A DNA stretch of 47,139 nucleotides from Planctomycetaceae bacterium. GTDB taxonomy: Bacteria > Planctomycetota > Planctomycetia > Planctomycetales > Planctomycetaceae. The stretch covers positions 1-47,139 of the forward strand of contig JAKFWA010000020.1 of assembly GCA_021732995.1 (NCBI GenBank), in the 5' to 3' direction. The position numbers and the translations under genes are program-made. Under the pieces are notes generated by a model. That model worked only from the letters and a program-made list of their open reading frames with translations, was not told the origin of the DNA and did no database searches. Every line of letters begins with the position of its first letter. The stretch's first letter is position 1. Positions 19,346-32,938 of the stretch are shown piece by piece.

Positions 19346-19744
19346 GTGTCGAATGCTGCTGAAACCGAAGTTCTGAATGTCAGTCGTCAGTTGCTCGAGA
19401 CCATCGATAAGGGAGACTGGGACGCGTACGCCAAGCTGTGCGACCCTACGTTGAGCTGCTTTGAACCAGAAGCACTCGGCCAGTTGGTCGAAGGACTGCC
19501 GTTCCACAAATTCTACTTCGACATGCCGGGTTCACCGACGAAGCCCGCCAAGCAATCCACCATTGCGTCCCCCAAGGTGCGCGTGATGGGTGACTCAGCA
19601 GTGGTCACTTATGTGCGAGTCGTTCAAAAGATCATCGCGGACGGTTCACCCGTGTGCGTCGCGATCGAAGAAACCCGCGTCTGGCAGAAGAAAGATGGAC
19701 GTTGGCTACATGTCCATTTCCATCGGTCAGCTCCCGGCAAATAA
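19346..19744 (+). CDS. NTF2-like / CaMKII-association-domain (DUF4440-type) protein
   Basis: About 132 residues from GTG 19346, which has AAGGA upstream. An in-frame start at 19280 would add 22 residues of doubtful quality. The sequence EVLNVSRQLLETIDKGDWDAYAKLCDPTLSCFEPEALGQLVEG and the end EETRVWQKKDGRWLHVHFHRS are typical of the small cone-shaped NTF2-like fold related to the CaMKII association domain and SnoaL-like proteins. Such proteins oligomerise and bind small ligands or act as enzymes; no specific function can be assigned. The gene stands between the polyprenyl synthase and panD. Spacing and a palindromic repeat before panD suggest separate transcription. Confidence 0.7.
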   Translation: MSNAAETEVLNVSRQLLETIDKGDWDAYAKLCDPTLSCFEPEALGQLVEGLPFHKFYFDMPGSPTKPAKQSTIASPKVRVMGDSAVVTYVRVVQKIIADGSPVCVAIEETRVWQKKDGRWLHVHFHRSAPGK

Positions 19745-19768
19745 TTGTTGGAGCCCCCACTTGTTGCA

Positions 19769-19818
19769 GGGCGGACAATCCTGTCCGCCGAAACGCTGGC
19801 GAACAGGATTGTCCGCCC
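19769..19818. repeat. Palindromic intergenic repeat, copy 3 (two arms)
   Basis: Arm 1 (19769-19788, core GGCGGACAATCCTGTCCGCC) is followed by GAAACGCT and the inverted arm 2 (19798-19818). The flanks resemble copy 4 near 42086: both read TTGTTG, one variable base, AGGGCGG on the left and GAAAC on the right of arm 1. It lies between the NTF2-like gene and panD, 53 bp before the panD start, where it could affect the panD leader. Confidence 0.8.
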
Positions 19819-19871
19819 TACGACGTTAGCTCGGCGAATAACTGCGAACGTGAGAATGGAAGTTTTTAGGA

Positions 19872-20225
19872 ATGCGTGAATTTGTTGGCGCGAAGCTGCA
19901 TGGCCTGATCATCACGGACAAGAGCCTCGACTACGAAGGCTCGGCGACGATTCCCGTGAGCTTGATGCAGCGCGCCGGTATCCATCCATACGAGCGCGTT
20001 TATCTGGTCAACAAGGCGACGGGCACACGCTGGGACACCTACGCATTGCCCGGCCCTGAAGGCCAGTTTGTCCTAAACGGCGCCGCGGCGCGATTGGGTG
20101 AGGTCGGCGACGAAGTCCTGTTATGGACGTTCCGCGAGGAAGAGCGCTACACCGGTGCGGTCGTGCTGTTTCTCAACCACGACAACACGGTCGAGCGTGA
20201 AACCAGATATCCCGGCGAGAAGTAG
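19872..20225 (+). CDS. panD: Aspartate 1-decarboxylase proenzyme
   Basis: A 117-residue pyruvoyl-dependent enzyme making beta-alanine from L-aspartate for pantothenate and coenzyme A. The self-cleavage site is Gly23-Ser24 in DYEGSATIP; Ser24 becomes the pyruvoyl group. Lys8 in GAKLHG, Arg53 and Tyr57 in GTRWDTYALPG match the catalytic Lys9, Arg54 and Tyr58 of the E. coli enzyme. Later, VLNGAAARLGEVGDEV matches the conserved NGAAA segment. Length is normal. No other pan gene is adjacent, and no PanM/PanZ maturation factor is seen. The gene is convergent with the dihydrouridine synthase, whose stop is 24 bp away. Confidence 0.93.
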   Translation: MREFVGAKLHGLIITDKSLDYEGSATIPVSLMQRAGIHPYERVYLVNKATGTRWDTYALPGPEGQFVLNGAAARLGEVGDEVLLWTFREEERYTGAVVLFLNHDNTVERETRYPGEK

Positions 20226-20249
20226 CATGAGCTTCGCTCGCTGATTGCG

Positions 20250-21356
20250 CTACCAGAGTTCAACCGGCCCGTTCGGAACTCGAACAAGAGCCGTCGCGAT
20301 GTCGCTCTTACGTTCTCCGTGACGCTGTTCAATCTGCGTGCAGATGGAATCGAACTCGCCACAGCTTTCGAATAATCGCAGGCGCGTTTCCAGGTCCTCA
20401 GGAATGCCGAGACGAGCCCCGTACCATGCGACGAACTTGCGAAAGAGTACGCACGCACGGTCGCCATGTTGTTCGTGCATCAGGGCGAAGTGACGACGCA
20501 AGAAGCCCAGTTGCTCGTTAACGGTCGGCTCCCAATCGGACGTCTGGCCATCCAAGGCTCGTTGAATGCGAGCGAAGATCCAGGGATCAAGCATCGCGCC
20601 ACGACCAATCGCAACTGCGTCGCAACCCGTCAATTGACGCATCGCAATAGCATCTTCGACCGTACGCACATCGCCGTTGCCAATCACAGGAATCGACTTC
20701 ACAGCCTCCACAACCGAACGAATGCCCTCCCGGTTGACCGTACCGCCGAAGCCCTGCTGACGAGTCCGGCCATGCACGGTGATGGCCGCAGTTCCTACGG
20801 CTTCCAAGTCCGCCGCCAATTGTGGGGCGGTGATATGTTCTCGATCCCAACCCAACCGCATCTTGACGGTGACCGGCACGTGCACGGCTTCCACCACGCG
20901 CCCAACCAGGTCGCAGGCGGCTGTCGTCTGGCAAGCGAGTTTTGCACCGCCGCCTTGCCCATGCACCTTGGACATCGGGCACCCCATGTTGATGTCGATG
21001 CCACCGTAGCCGCGATCTTCCAACCATCTCGCGGCTGCGGCAACGGTCTCAGAGTCATTGCCGAACAACTGCACCGACAGCGGCTGATCCGCGGGATGCG
21101 TCTCGATCAGTTGCAGCGACTGGCGTTTGCCTTCCAGCAACAACCGCGCATGCACCAGATCCGTCGTCGCGAGCCCGATGCCTCCCAGCTCGCGCAGCAC
21201 ACGTCGAAAGGCTAACTGCGTGTAGCCCGCTAACGGTGCCAGAAAATACCGCGACGTGAGACTTCTGCTCCCGATCTGAATACCGCGGGTTTCCTCAACA
21301 GCGAGTTCCACCAGTACGCTCTCATCGCTCATCAATTGTTGACCGGACATCAACAT
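20250..21356 (-). CDS. dus: tRNA-dihydrouridine synthase (Dus family)
   Basis: A 368-residue FMN-dependent enzyme that reduces specific uridines of tRNA to dihydrouridine. The N-terminal FMN-binding segment is FLAPLAGYTQLAFRRVLREL, the catalytic cysteine is in DINMGCPMSKVHGQGGGAKL, and later come VTVKMRLGWD, ITVHGRTRQQGF and VIGNGDVRTVEDA, followed by a helical tRNA-binding domain. The NMGCP motif and GRTR/NGD blocks resemble the DusB group, but the subclass is not certain. The first Met (21356) and Met at 21332 (MSDESVLVE) are both possible starts; the conserved core begins well after either. Confidence 0.88.
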   Translation of the reverse strand: MLMSGQQLMSDESVLVELAVEETRGIQIGSRSLTSRYFLAPLAGYTQLAFRRVLRELGGIGLATTDLVHARLLLEGKRQSLQLIETHPADQPLSVQLFGNDSETVAAAARWLEDRGYGGIDINMGCPMSKVHGQGGGAKLACQTTAACDLVGRVVEAVHVPVTVKMRLGWDREHITAPQLAADLEAVGTAAITVHGRTRQQGFGGTVNREGIRSVVEAVKSIPVIGNGDVRTVEDAIAMRQLTGCDAVAIGRGAMLDPWIFARIQRALDGQTSDWEPTVNEQLGFLRRHFALMHEQHGDRACVLFRKFVAWYGARLGIPEDLETRLRLFESCGEFDSICTQIEQRHGERKSDIATALVRVPNGPVELW

Positions 21357-21442
21357 GGACTAAGTTCTCAACGACAGTCGAAGTTTACTGTCCAGTGCTC
21401 ACGATCAACACGCATGTCGATTTCGGCAGCGTAGATTGCTCG

Positions 21443-22381
21443 TCATTCGTCTGCGGCGGCCTGCTGAGTCACACTGTTCTCAGCGACTTGCAGTGCGATG
21501 CGTTCCAACTGCGTCCGCAGGGATCCCATCGGAACGTTGTTGTGCGTCACGCCGGGGAGTTCGATCAACCGCGCATTCGCGGCCTTGCTCACCAGCACGT
21601 GACTTTGCGAAACCGGAACAATCTCATCGCTGGTCCCATGAAAAAGAGTGATTGGACATTGAACACGGGCGATGCGATCTCCGGACGGCCAGCGATCGAG
21701 TACCAGGTATCGCAAAGGAAAGTGCGGGTAGTGCCACTGCACGACGTCCGGCATGTAGGCGAACGTTGAGTTCAACACGACTGCCGCCGGGTGAGGGTGA
21801 TTCGACGGTTCAGTCCCCCACAACGACAGCACCACGGCACCACCCAGCGATTCACCGAACAGCACGATGCAATGCTCTTCGTACCTCAGAGTCTCGCGAG
21901 CGTACTTCCACACCAGTCTCGCATCCGCCGTGAGCTTCGCTTCGGAAGGCGAACCCGTGCTGCCACCGAAGCCCCGGTAATCGAAGAACAGCACATCGAA
22001 GCCAGCCGCGCAAAACTCCCGCACGTCATGCACTCGATGCGACCGGTTCCCCGCGTTGCCGGGAAAGTAGATCAGCAGCGGTGCAGGATCGCTGACATCT
22101 TCTGATCTCGCTCGACGAACATGCCAGCCCTGCAGCAGATCACCGTCCGGAGTTTCAATTTGCACGTCCTTGCCATCACTCTCCTGTGAGATCGGACCGA
22201 TCATTTCTACTGACAAATCGGCTGCGGGTGCCGGGTGATACATCAAACTCCGCTGAAAGCAGAAAGCCAGCGCAATCACCACAAAATACGGGATGCACAC
22301 ATAGATCATGATCGCTCGCAAAACGCGACGAGACCAAGGCCGTTTGGCGACGGGTGCATTGCTCGTATCGGGTAAATTCAT
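21443..22381 (-). CDS. Membrane-anchored alpha/beta hydrolase
   Basis: About 312 residues from ATG 22381 (MNLPDTSNAPV); a longer frame to 22486 adds 35 unconvincing residues. An N-terminal membrane helix (about 18-42, RAIMIYVCIPYFVVIALAFCF) anchors it. The hydrolase core shows LLIYFPGNAGNRSHR (oxyanion region), DVLFFDYRGFGGSTGSPSE, the nucleophile elbow GESLGG in HCIVLFGESLGGAVV, Asp in TLFHGTSDEIVP and His in ELPGVTHNNVP. This matches BEM46/YhfK-like serine hydrolases of unknown physiological substrate. It is transcribed on the minus strand upstream of dus, with about 86 bp between the two. Confidence 0.8.
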   Translation of the reverse strand: MNLPDTSNAPVAKRPWSRRVLRAIMIYVCIPYFVVIALAFCFQRSLMYHPAPAADLSVEMIGPISQESDGKDVQIETPDGDLLQGWHVRRARSEDVSDPAPLLIYFPGNAGNRSHRVHDVREFCAAGFDVLFFDYRGFGGSTGSPSEAKLTADARLVWKYARETLRYEEHCIVLFGESLGGAVVLSLWGTEPSNHPHPAAVVLNSTFAYMPDVVQWHYPHFPLRYLVLDRWPSGDRIARVQCPITLFHGTSDEIVPVSQSHVLVSKAANARLIELPGVTHNNVPMGSLRTQLERIALQVAENSVTQQAAADE

Positions 22382-22605
22382 GATGAGCGAGACATTACCC
22401 GCGCGATTCAACTGCTGGCAATTTCTTTGGCGCGAGGACCTCGCCTTACCAGCGAAGTTCAGGTCCCGTGGCGAATTGCCGACCACGCCCCGCCTGAGTA
22501 CGCTCGGCGTTTAATGACAGGCAAGATGTCGTCAGTCGGAGTAATCGCGGGCCATCAGCATCAGGTGAACGTTCCACGAAGTCCTTGATGATTTGCGAGG
22601 CTGCA

Positions 22606-23205
22606 ATGAGCTATCAGCACATGTTCTACGGTGTGGACATCGACCGCTTGAAGAAGCTGTATGGCTCCGGCGATGAGGCTTTCGCCACCGACCTGTTAAG
22701 AACTCAAGCGGAAGCCATCGCAGACAATGATGGTTTCTTTGAGGACTACGACGGTGTCCCAAGTTCAGACACTGCTCTGCGCGATATACTGGCCGGTAAT
22801 ACCAACCGCGAAGGCTCCGAGGCGATGTATGGGTACGTTCTGAAGATCATCTGCGAGCACATCGGTCAGCCGATCGGACAGGACGTCGCCGCCGTTCGAG
22901 ATCATCCCTACAAGTCACAACTGGAAGCGTCCGGTCCGCCGATCCCCATTCCCTACACGCGCGCGGACTTCCCGGAGATCGGTTATCTGTCTCTGGCCGA
23001 CATTCCCGCAGAGATCAAACGCATTGAGGCCGCGCCCCGAAAGGCGAAGAAGTCGCTGTTACTGACACTGCTGTCGCTGGTCTCTGGAGGCGTGATTGGC
23101 CGGCAAATGAGTGACGCGGAAACCGCTGAGGACATGGAGGCCTACCGAGCAACGCTGCAAGAGGCCTTGGAAAAGAACCTCTCGGTGGTGTCATTCCGCC
23201 ATTGA
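22606..23205 (+). CDS. Hypothetical protein, possibly DUF7691-like
   Basis: About 199 residues, beginning MSYQHMFYGVDIDRLKKLYG; an earlier in-frame start at 22585 adds seven. The N-terminal half is acidic and looks globular (GNTNREGSEAMYGYVLKIICEHIG). A hydrophobic patch follows at about 145-160 (KKSLLLTLLSLVSGGVIGRQ), and the C-terminus is amphipathic. The opening pattern of a short beta strand, then VD-x-L/I and a helix reminds me of small planctomycete proteins annotated DUF7691, but I cannot verify this. No function is offered. It is convergent with the ribosomal cluster; the cluster's terminator lies just beyond its stop. Confidence 0.55.
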   Translation: MSYQHMFYGVDIDRLKKLYGSGDEAFATDLLRTQAEAIADNDGFFEDYDGVPSSDTALRDILAGNTNREGSEAMYGYVLKIICEHIGQPIGQDVAAVRDHPYKSQLEASGPPIPIPYTRADFPEIGYLSLADIPAEIKRIEAAPRKAKKSLLLTLLSLVSGGVIGRQMSDAETAEDMEAYRATLQEALEKNLSVVSFRH

Positions 23206-23261
23206 GTGTGATCGCTCTGCAACTCACCCGCACCAGCAGCGATTGGACGAACGCCAACGAG

Positions 23262-23322
23262 AAAAGCCTGAAGCACCGAGCCGGATCTCTCTATCGAGAT
23301 CCAGTTCAACGCTTCAGGCTTA
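23262..23322 (-). terminator. Terminator-like hairpin after rpsG
   Basis: An 11-bp perfect inverted repeat (AAGCCTGAAGC at 23264-23274 and GCTTCAGGCTT at 23311-23321) encloses a second hairpin formed by GGATCTC and GAGATCC. Read on the minus strand, the outer stem ends in a T run, as expected for a rho-independent terminator of the cluster ending with rpsG (stop at 23375). The nested inner stem makes it larger than a simple terminator. Confidence 0.75.
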
Positions 23323-23374
23323 ATGCTGAGCCACGCCACGCTCGCAGGCTTCCACCTGCGGCACTGAGCGGTGA

Positions 23375-23833
23375 TTACGCGAAGTGAGCGAACGCCTTGT
23401 TGGCTTCGGCCATGCGGTGCACGTTTTCTCGCTTGGTCGCGGCAGCACCTTCCTTGCGGTAGGCCAATGCCACTTCATCTCCGAGTCGAGCGGCCATGTC
23501 CTTGCCCTTCTTCGCTCGTGAAGCTTCCAGCAACCAACGGATCGCCAAGCTCTCGCGACGCTTCGAACCGACCGAACACGGAACTTGGTACGTCGCACCA
23601 CCAACGCGCTTCGAGCGAACTTCGACGTGCGGCTTCAGGTTGTCCAAAGCGGTGACGAACACGACCAGCGGGTCCACACCTTGAACACGCTGAGACACCA
23701 ACTTCAGAGTGTCTTCGAAGACGCGCAAAGCGATGCTCTTCTTGCCGCACACCATCAGGCAGTTAATAAACTTGTTGACCAGCCGGTAACCTTCGGCGTC
23801 CAGACCCGTCGACTCATTCTGTGCAATAGTCAT
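23375..23833 (-). CDS. rpsG: 30S ribosomal protein S7
   Basis: About 152 residues from ATG 23833. S7 binds the 3' major domain of 16S rRNA and nucleates assembly of the 30S head. The core is clear: [45 protein letters not shown] and the C-terminal [18 protein letters not shown]. The usual basic N-terminal tail (an Arg-rich MPRR start) is replaced by the neutral-to-acidic [16 protein letters not shown]. It is the last gene of the long minus-strand cluster, downstream of rpsL by 52 bp. The expected next gene of a str operon, fusA, is absent. Confidence 0.95.
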   Translation of the reverse strand: MTIAQNESTGLDAEGYRLVNKFINCLMVCGKKSIALRVFEDTLKLVSQRVQGVDPLVVFVTALDNLKPHVEVRSKRVGGATYQVPCSVGSKRRESLAIRWLLEASRAKKGKDMAARLGDEVALAYRKEGAAATKRENVHRMAEANKAFAHFA

Positions 23834-23885
23834 TGATCTCACCAATCACTCGCGACCACACCACGAAAAACACAACCACTAAGAA

Positions 23886-24275
23886 CTACTTACCCTTCGC
23901 AGCGCCCTTCGGACGCTTCGCACCATAACGACTGCGAGCCTGACGACGAGCGTCAACGCCCAGCGAGTCCAGCACACCGCGGACAATCTTGTAACGAATA
24001 CCCGGCAAGTCGCGCACACGGCCACCACGCACCAGAACAATCGAGTGTTCCTGCAGATTGTGACCTTCGCCCGGGATGTACGCCGTCAGTTCTTTACCAC
24101 TGGACAGACGCACGCGTGCCACCTTCCGCAAAGCCGAGTTCGGCTTCTTGGGGGTCACGGTCTTCACCACCAAGCACACTCCACGCTTCTGAGGACAACC
24201 GTCCAACAGAGGCGTCTTACTACGATTCGCGTTCGGCCTGCGCGGATTTCTCGCGATCTGATTTACCGTCGGCAT
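23886..24275 (-). CDS. rpsL: 30S ribosomal protein S12 with natural Arg88
   Basis: A 129-residue S12 from ATG 24275 (MPTVNQIAR). It lines the decoding centre and controls accuracy. [11 protein letters not shown] carries the conserved Lys43 and the usual PNSALRK loop. In the second loop, [11 protein letters not shown] has Arg88 (codon CGC at 24012-24014) where most bacteria have Lys88. In M. tuberculosis and E. coli, Lys-to-Arg here is a classic streptomycin-resistance mutation. Asp89, the residue methylthiolated in many bacteria, is retained. The gene follows rpoC by 24 bp and precedes rpsG in the same operon. Confidence 0.96.
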   Translation of the reverse strand: MPTVNQIARNPRRPNANRSKTPLLDGCPQKRGVCLVVKTVTPKKPNSALRKVARVRLSSGKELTAYIPGEGHNLQEHSIVLVRGGRVRDLPGIRYKIVRGVLDSLGVDARRQARSRYGAKRPKGAAKGK

Positions 24276-24299
24276 CACTTCTCCTGCGTAACTTATGTC

Positions 24300-27200
24300 T
24301 TAAGACTCAGCGTCACCTGGTGACAGATACGATCCAAACAACAGCGACGATTCGCCACCCTCATCGAGCAGGCTCTTTCGCGCCGCCATAATTCTTTCTT
24401 TTTCGGCCTGCAAAGCCTGCAGAGCTTCGGGCCGGATGCGGGCGTCGGCAGCTCGGTACTTGGCAAAACCAGTTCCTGCTGGCACCAGATGGCCAAGTAT
24501 AACGTTCTCTTTCAGGCCTACCAGTCGATCGACCTTCCCTGCCAGAGCGGCTTCCGTGAGCACTTTCGTGGTTTCCTGGAAGGATGCCGCCGAGATGAAA
24601 CTCTCGCTCTGCACGGCAGCCTTGGTAATTCCGAGAAGCTGGACAACCGCTTTGGCCGGCTTGCTCTTCACGAACGCGGCGACCTTACCACCTGCAGCGG
24701 CAATTTCAGCGTTCACGGCTGCGACATCCACTTCCGGCAGAACGTCATCCTCACGGAATTCCGTTTCGCCCGGATCGGAAATCTTCACGCACTGACGAAC
24801 CAGGCGGTTGGCCGCCCGGAACTCGTACTTGTCGATGGTCGCACCTGGCAGCAGCGGAGTGTCACCCGCGTCCACCACCTTGACCTTGCGCAGCATCTGC
24901 GAAACCACGATTTCGATATGCTTATCGTCGATATCCACGCGTTGTGAACGGTAAACGCCCTGAATTTCATGAAGCAGGTACTGCTGCACGGCTTCCACAC
25001 CGCTCACGCGGAGAATGTCGTGTGGAACGAGCGGACCGCGAACCAGACCGTCACCGGCCCGGACGACGTCGCCACCGTGAACCAGCAGCGGCTTGCCCGG
25101 TGGAACGATGTGTTCGACCTTAGCGTCTTCTTCGCCGTGAATCACGATGATGCGCTTGCCGCGCTTACGTTCCGGCACCAGTTCAACGCGGCCGTCGATC
25201 TCGGCGATCACGGCCGGATCGCGTGGACGACGAGCTTCGAACAGTTCCGTCACGCGCGGCAGACCACCGGTGATGTCCTGCGTACCGGCACTTTCACGCG
25301 GCGTACGAGCCAGTGGCGCACCCGGCACTGCCGTGTCGCCATCGCTGACTTCCACACTGGCACGTTCCGGCAGGTAGTAGAAGTCGAGGATCGTGCCCGC
25401 ACTATCTTCAATAATAATCTGCGGGTGCAGATCGCCCTTATGTTCAATAACTGTGCGACGCACGTGACCGGTGGCTTCCGTTTCCGAGCGGATCGTACGG
25501 CCTTCGATACAGTCTTCGAGGCGAATGCGACCGCCGACTTCGGCCAGCAGCGGCAAGGCGTGCGGGTCCCACTGGCAGATGACTGCGGCGGCTCCGACGG
25601 TTTCGCCTTCCTTGACCATCAGGATGGCACCGCAGGGAACTGGGTGCTTCTCGATTTCGCGACCCTTCGGATCCAGCAGTGCGACTTCACCGTTACGAGT
25701 CAGCACAATCGTGCGACCTTCGGAGTTAACCACCGAACGCATGCGGGCGAAGCGGACGATACCGCCACGGCGGGCTCGCAGTTCACTTTCCTGCAGGTGC
25801 ATACTGGCGGTACCACCGATGTGGAACGTACGCATCGTCAACTGAGTACCGGGTTCACCGATACTCTGAGCAGCGATGATACCCACGGCCATACCTTCTT
25901 CGACCATCTCACCGGTCGCGAGGTCCATACCGTAGCACAGACGGCACAAGCCCAGCGTAGCTTCGCAAGTCATCGGGCTGCGTACCTGGATCTTATCAAT
26001 ACCCAGATCCGCAATCTGACGAGCGATCTTGCCCGTGATCATCTGGCCTTCGGAGACCACAACTTCGTCGGTAATCGGGTTGACGATGTTGCTGCGGCTC
26101 ACGCGGCCCTTGACCGAGTCCGCCAGGCTGATTTCCACCTTTTCACCACGGTAGACCGTACCGCGGGCAATACCCTTCGAGGTGCCGCAGTCCTGCACCG
26201 TGATCACCATGTTCTGGCAGATATCGGCGAGCTTACGGGTGAGGTAACCCGAGTCAGCAGTCTTCAGAGCGGTGTCAGCCAAACCTTTACGAGCACCGTG
26301 AGTCGAGCTGAAGTATTCCAGCACCGTCAGGCCTTCGCGGAAGTTCGCCTTGATCGGCGTTTCAATGATTTCGCCGCTCGGCTTAGCCATCAAACCGCGC
26401 ATACCGGACAACTGCCGAATCTGTTCGACACCACCGCGAGCACCCGAGTGCGCCATCAGGTAAATCGGGTTCACATAGGCGCCGCCGCGAGTATCTGATT
26501 CCAGCTCACGCATCATGGACTTGGTGATCTCTTCACGAGCGTGAGTCCAGGTATCAAGCACCTGATTATAACGCTCCTGATTCGTGATCACGCCGCGATC
26601 AAACAGCTTCTGAACCTTCAGCACCTTGGCGTCGGCATCAGTGATAATGTTCGACTTGTCCGGCGCGCTGACGAGGTCGCTAGCACCGAAGGACAAACCA
26701 CTCAACGTCGAGTGACGGAAGCCGAACGACTTCATACGGTCCAGCAGTCCGATCGTCTCGCCACGGCCGAGTTCGGCGTAGCAGTCCGAAATCACGCGAG
26801 CCAGATCGCGACTCTTCATGGTGACATTGTAGAACGCCATCGCACCGGGCAGCATTTCATTGAAGAAAATACGGCCGACACCGGTCGACTGAATCTGGCC
26901 AACTTCAACGGTCTCGCGTTCGCCAGCGACAACCCGACGAGTCTTCTTCACGCGGAAACGCACCTTGGTGTGCAGACAGACCTTGCCGTGCGACCAGGAA
27001 CTGTGCACTTCCTGCTCGTTGCCAAAGACGCTGTTGTCACCAATACGGCCATCACGCGTCAGAGTCGCGTAGTAGCAACCCATCACGATGTCCTGCGACG
27101 GGCTGATAATTGGCAAACCGTTCGCGGGGCTGAAGACGTTGTGCGTCGACATCATCAGGGTATAAGCCTCGACCTGCGCTTCGAGCGACAGCGGCAGGTG

Positions 27201-28604
27201 CACGGCCATCTGGTCACCGTCGAAGTCTGCGTTGAAACCTTTGCAGACCAGCGGGTGAATGCGGATAGCGTTACCTTCCACCAGAGTCGGTTCGAAGGCC
27301 TGAATACCCATGCGGTGCAACGTCGGAGCACGGTTCAGCAGCACCGGGTGCGTGGCGATGACCTGATCCAGAATATCCCAGACGGTCTCGTCCTTACGCT
27401 CCAGCATGCGCTTCGCGGACTTGATGGTGTCCGCGTGTCCGAGTTCCTTCAGGCGGCGAATAATAAACGGCTGGAAGAGTTCCAGCGCAATCCGCTTGGG
27501 CAGGCCGCACTGATGCAGCTTCAAATCGGGACCGACGACGATCACCGAACGAGCGGAGTAGTCAACTCGCTTACCCAGCAGGTTCTCGCGGAAACGACCC
27601 TGCTTACCCTTGATCATGTCGGTCAGCGACTTCAGCGGACGGTTCGAAGAACCGAGCACCGGTCGCTTGCAGCGATTGTTATCAAACAGCGCGTCGACCG
27701 ACTGCTGCAACATGCGCTTTTCGTTGCGCACGATGACTTCGGGAGCGTTCAGGTCGACCAGCTTCTTCAATCGATTATTACGATTGATAATACGACGATA
27801 GAGGTCGTTCAGATCGCTCGTCGCGAAGTTACCGGAATCCAGCAACACCAGCGGCCGCAGATCCGGCGGAATGACCGGAACGCAATCCAGGACCATCCAC
27901 TCAGGACGGTTCGAGCTGTCGCGCAGCGCATCCACAACCTTCAAACGCTTGACCAGTTCCTTGCGCTTCTGCTGACTGCCGGTCTCGGCCAGTTCCTTAC
28001 GGCACGAACGAGACAGGCTTTCCAGGTCGAGGTTCAGCAGCAGATGCCGCACCGCGTCCGCACCCATTTCGGCGCGGAAGGTACCTTCACCGTACTTCTT
28101 CTTGCGCTCGCGGAAGTCGTCTTCGTTGAGGATCTGACCGATACGCAGCGGAGCATCACCCGGATCCAGGACCACGTAGTCCTGAAAGTAGATGACCTTT
28201 TCCATCGCGCTGGTCTTGATGTTCAGGATCGCGCCCAGACGGCTGGGCATCGTCTTGAAGAACCAGATGTGCACAACAGGCGCGGCGAGTTCAATATGAC
28301 CCATGCGCTTACGACGCACGCGGCTGTGAGTCACTTTCACACCGCAACGGTCGCAGATCATGCCTTTATACTTCATACCGCGATACTTACCGCACGCGCA
28401 CTCCCAGTCCTTTTCAGGGCCGAAAATGCGTTCGCAGAACAGACCGTCTCGTTCCGGACGGTAGGTACGGTAGTTGATGGTTTCCGGCTTCTTGACTTCA
28501 CCAAAAGACCAGCTGCGGATTTCCTGGCTGCTGGCCAGCGAAATCCGAATCGCATTGTAATCGTTAACTCGCTCGTAAGTGCCGTTATCGTTCGCGGTTG
28601 TCAT
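24300..28604 (-). CDS. rpoC: DNA-directed RNA polymerase beta' subunit
   Basis: About 1434 residues from ATG 28604 ([15 protein letters not shown]). This is the largest catalytic subunit of RNA polymerase. An N-terminal zinc site is seen in [20 protein letters not shown], the Mg-binding catalytic loop is [12 protein letters not shown] (about residue 457), and a second zinc site includes [13 protein letters not shown]. The bridge and trigger regions are recognisable from [20 protein letters not shown] and [20 protein letters not shown] (here [17 protein letters not shown]). It lies 61 bp downstream of rpoB. Length is typical for bacteria, and no large lineage insertion stands out. Confidence 0.97.
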   Translation of the reverse strand: MTTANDNGTYERVNDYNAIRISLASSQEIRSWSFGEVKKPETINYRTYRPERDGLFCERIFGPEKDWECACGKYRGMKYKGMICDRCGVKVTHSRVRRKRMGHIELAAPVVHIWFFKTMPSRLGAILNIKTSAMEKVIYFQDYVVLDPGDAPLRIGQILNEDDFRERKKKYGEGTFRAEMGADAVRHLLLNLDLESLSRSCRKELAETGSQQKRKELVKRLKVVDALRDSSNRPEWMVLDCVPVIPPDLRPLVLLDSGNFATSDLNDLYRRIINRNNRLKKLVDLNAPEVIVRNEKRMLQQSVDALFDNNRCKRPVLGSSNRPLKSLTDMIKGKQGRFRENLLGKRVDYSARSVIVVGPDLKLHQCGLPKRIALELFQPFIIRRLKELGHADTIKSAKRMLERKDETVWDILDQVIATHPVLLNRAPTLHRMGIQAFEPTLVEGNAIRIHPLVCKGFNADFDGDQMAVHLPLSLEAQVEAYTLMMSTHNVFSPANGLPIISPSQDIVMGCYYATLTRDGRIGDNSVFGNEQEVHSSWSHGKVCLHTKVRFRVKKTRRVVAGERETVEVGQIQSTGVGRIFFNEMLPGAMAFYNVTMKSRDLARVISDCYAELGRGETIGLLDRMKSFGFRHSTLSGLSFGASDLVSAPDKSNIITDADAKVLKVQKLFDRGVITNQERYNQVLDTWTHAREEITKSMMRELESDTRGGAYVNPIYLMAHSGARGGVEQIRQLSGMRGLMAKPSGEIIETPIKANFREGLTVLEYFSSTHGARKGLADTALKTADSGYLTRKLADICQNMVITVQDCGTSKGIARGTVYRGEKVEISLADSVKGRVSRSNIVNPITDEVVVSEGQMITGKIARQIADLGIDKIQVRSPMTCEATLGLCRLCYGMDLATGEMVEEGMAVGIIAAQSIGEPGTQLTMRTFHIGGTASMHLQESELRARRGGIVRFARMRSVVNSEGRTIVLTRNGEVALLDPKGREIEKHPVPCGAILMVKEGETVGAAAVICQWDPHALPLLAEVGGRIRLEDCIEGRTIRSETEATGHVRRTVIEHKGDLHPQIIIEDSAGTILDFYYLPERASVEVSDGDTAVPGAPLARTPRESAGTQDITGGLPRVTELFEARRPRDPAVIAEIDGRVELVPERKRGKRIIVIHGEEDAKVEHIVPPGKPLLVHGGDVVRAGDGLVRGPLVPHDILRVSGVEAVQQYLLHEIQGVYRSQRVDIDDKHIEIVVSQMLRKVKVVDAGDTPLLPGATIDKYEFRAANRLVRQCVKISDPGETEFREDDVLPEVDVAAVNAEIAAAGGKVAAFVKSKPAKAVVQLLGITKAAVQSESFISAASFQETTKVLTEAALAGKVDRLVGLKENVILGHLVPAGTGFAKYRAADARIRPEALQALQAEKERIMAARKSLLDEGGESSLLFGSYLSPGDAES

Positions 28605-28665
28605 ATCACTCCCCGTCAATTGAATCGCCAGCTTATATTTTGAACCAAGGTGCTGCTTAGACCGC

Positions 28666-32355
<3,690 letters not shown>

Positions 32356-32407
32356 CTGCTACCCCCAACAAACCTGACCAAGCAGGGACTTCGACTATAA
32401 ATGACAA

Positions 32408-32471
32408 TACCCGTCCAGCCACCAATCGATCAGACCATGAGTTTTGGCCTTCGGGTAGACTGTGACGGGTA
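32408..32471 (-). other. Inverted repeat in the rplL-rpoB spacer
   Basis: The 139-bp spacer between rplL and rpoB holds an 8-bp inverted repeat (TACCCGTC at 32408-32415 and GACGGGTA at 32464-32471) enclosing about 48 bases. In E. coli the same junction carries a partial terminator and an RNase III site that set the ratio of ribosomal protein to polymerase. Here there is no T run after the stem, so a processing hairpin is more plausible than a terminator. The pairing is short and may be fortuitous. Confidence 0.3.
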
Positions 32472-32494
32472 AACTGCCAATCTTCAAACTCTGC

Positions 32495-32893
32495 TTACTT
32501 CAACTCAGCCTTGGCACCAGCGGCTTCGAGCTCAGCCTTAACCTTATCGGCGTCTTCCTTGGCCAAGCCGGTCTTCACGGCCTTTGGCGCACCTTCGACG
32601 AGGTCCTTGGCTTCCTTGAGCCCCAGACCGGTCACAGCGCGCACGACCTTGATGACGCCAATCTTGTTCTCACCAAAGTTGGTCAGAATCACGTCGAACT
32701 CAGTCTTCGCCGGAGCAGCTTCAGCAGCAGCACCTGGACCAGGTCCGCCGGACACCACAACCGCACCACCCGCCGGCTTAATGCCCAGCGTTTCCAGGTA
32801 GTCAGCCAGAGCCTTGGCTTCCAACAGTGTCAGACCAGCAATCTTGTCGCCAAGTTCCTTGGTTGACTCACTCACAGATACGTTCTCGCTCAC
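32495..32893 (-). CDS. rplL: 50S ribosomal protein L7/L12
   Basis: A 132-residue stalk protein. The N-terminal dimerisation helices ([21 protein letters not shown]) are followed by an Ala/Gly/Pro-rich hinge (about 42-64) and the C-terminal factor-binding domain [20 protein letters not shown] with [18 protein letters not shown]. It recruits and activates translational GTPases such as EF-Tu. The start is GTG 32893, preceded by a good GAGAGGTGAAG ribosome-binding sequence. A second GTG at 32875 is in frame but lacks this. It follows rplJ by 45 bp, as is usual. Confidence 0.95.
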   Translation of the reverse strand: MSENVSVSESTKELGDKIAGLTLLEAKALADYLETLGIKPAGGAVVVSGGPGPGAAAEAAPAKTEFDVILTNFGENKIGVIKVVRAVTGLGLKEAKDLVEGAPKAVKTGLAKEDADKVKAELEAAGAKAELK

Positions 32894-32938
32894 ACTTCAC
32901 CTCTCGATGTTATCAAAAATCCATGCAACCAAGTTCGC

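Noticed and set aside
23262-23322. Reading the nested hairpin as an attachment site or small mobile element end
   Set aside because: The T run on the minus strand and the position just behind rpsG fit a transcription terminator. No integrase or direct repeat is nearby.
24969-26498. A 509-codon open frame on the plus strand
   Set aside because: Antisense to rpoC, same reasoning as the neighbouring plus-strand frame.
26541-28643. A 700-codon open frame on the plus strand
   Set aside because: It is fully antisense to rpoC. Its composition (His, Gln, Arg, Val) is that of a reverse-complement shadow, and no motif is present.
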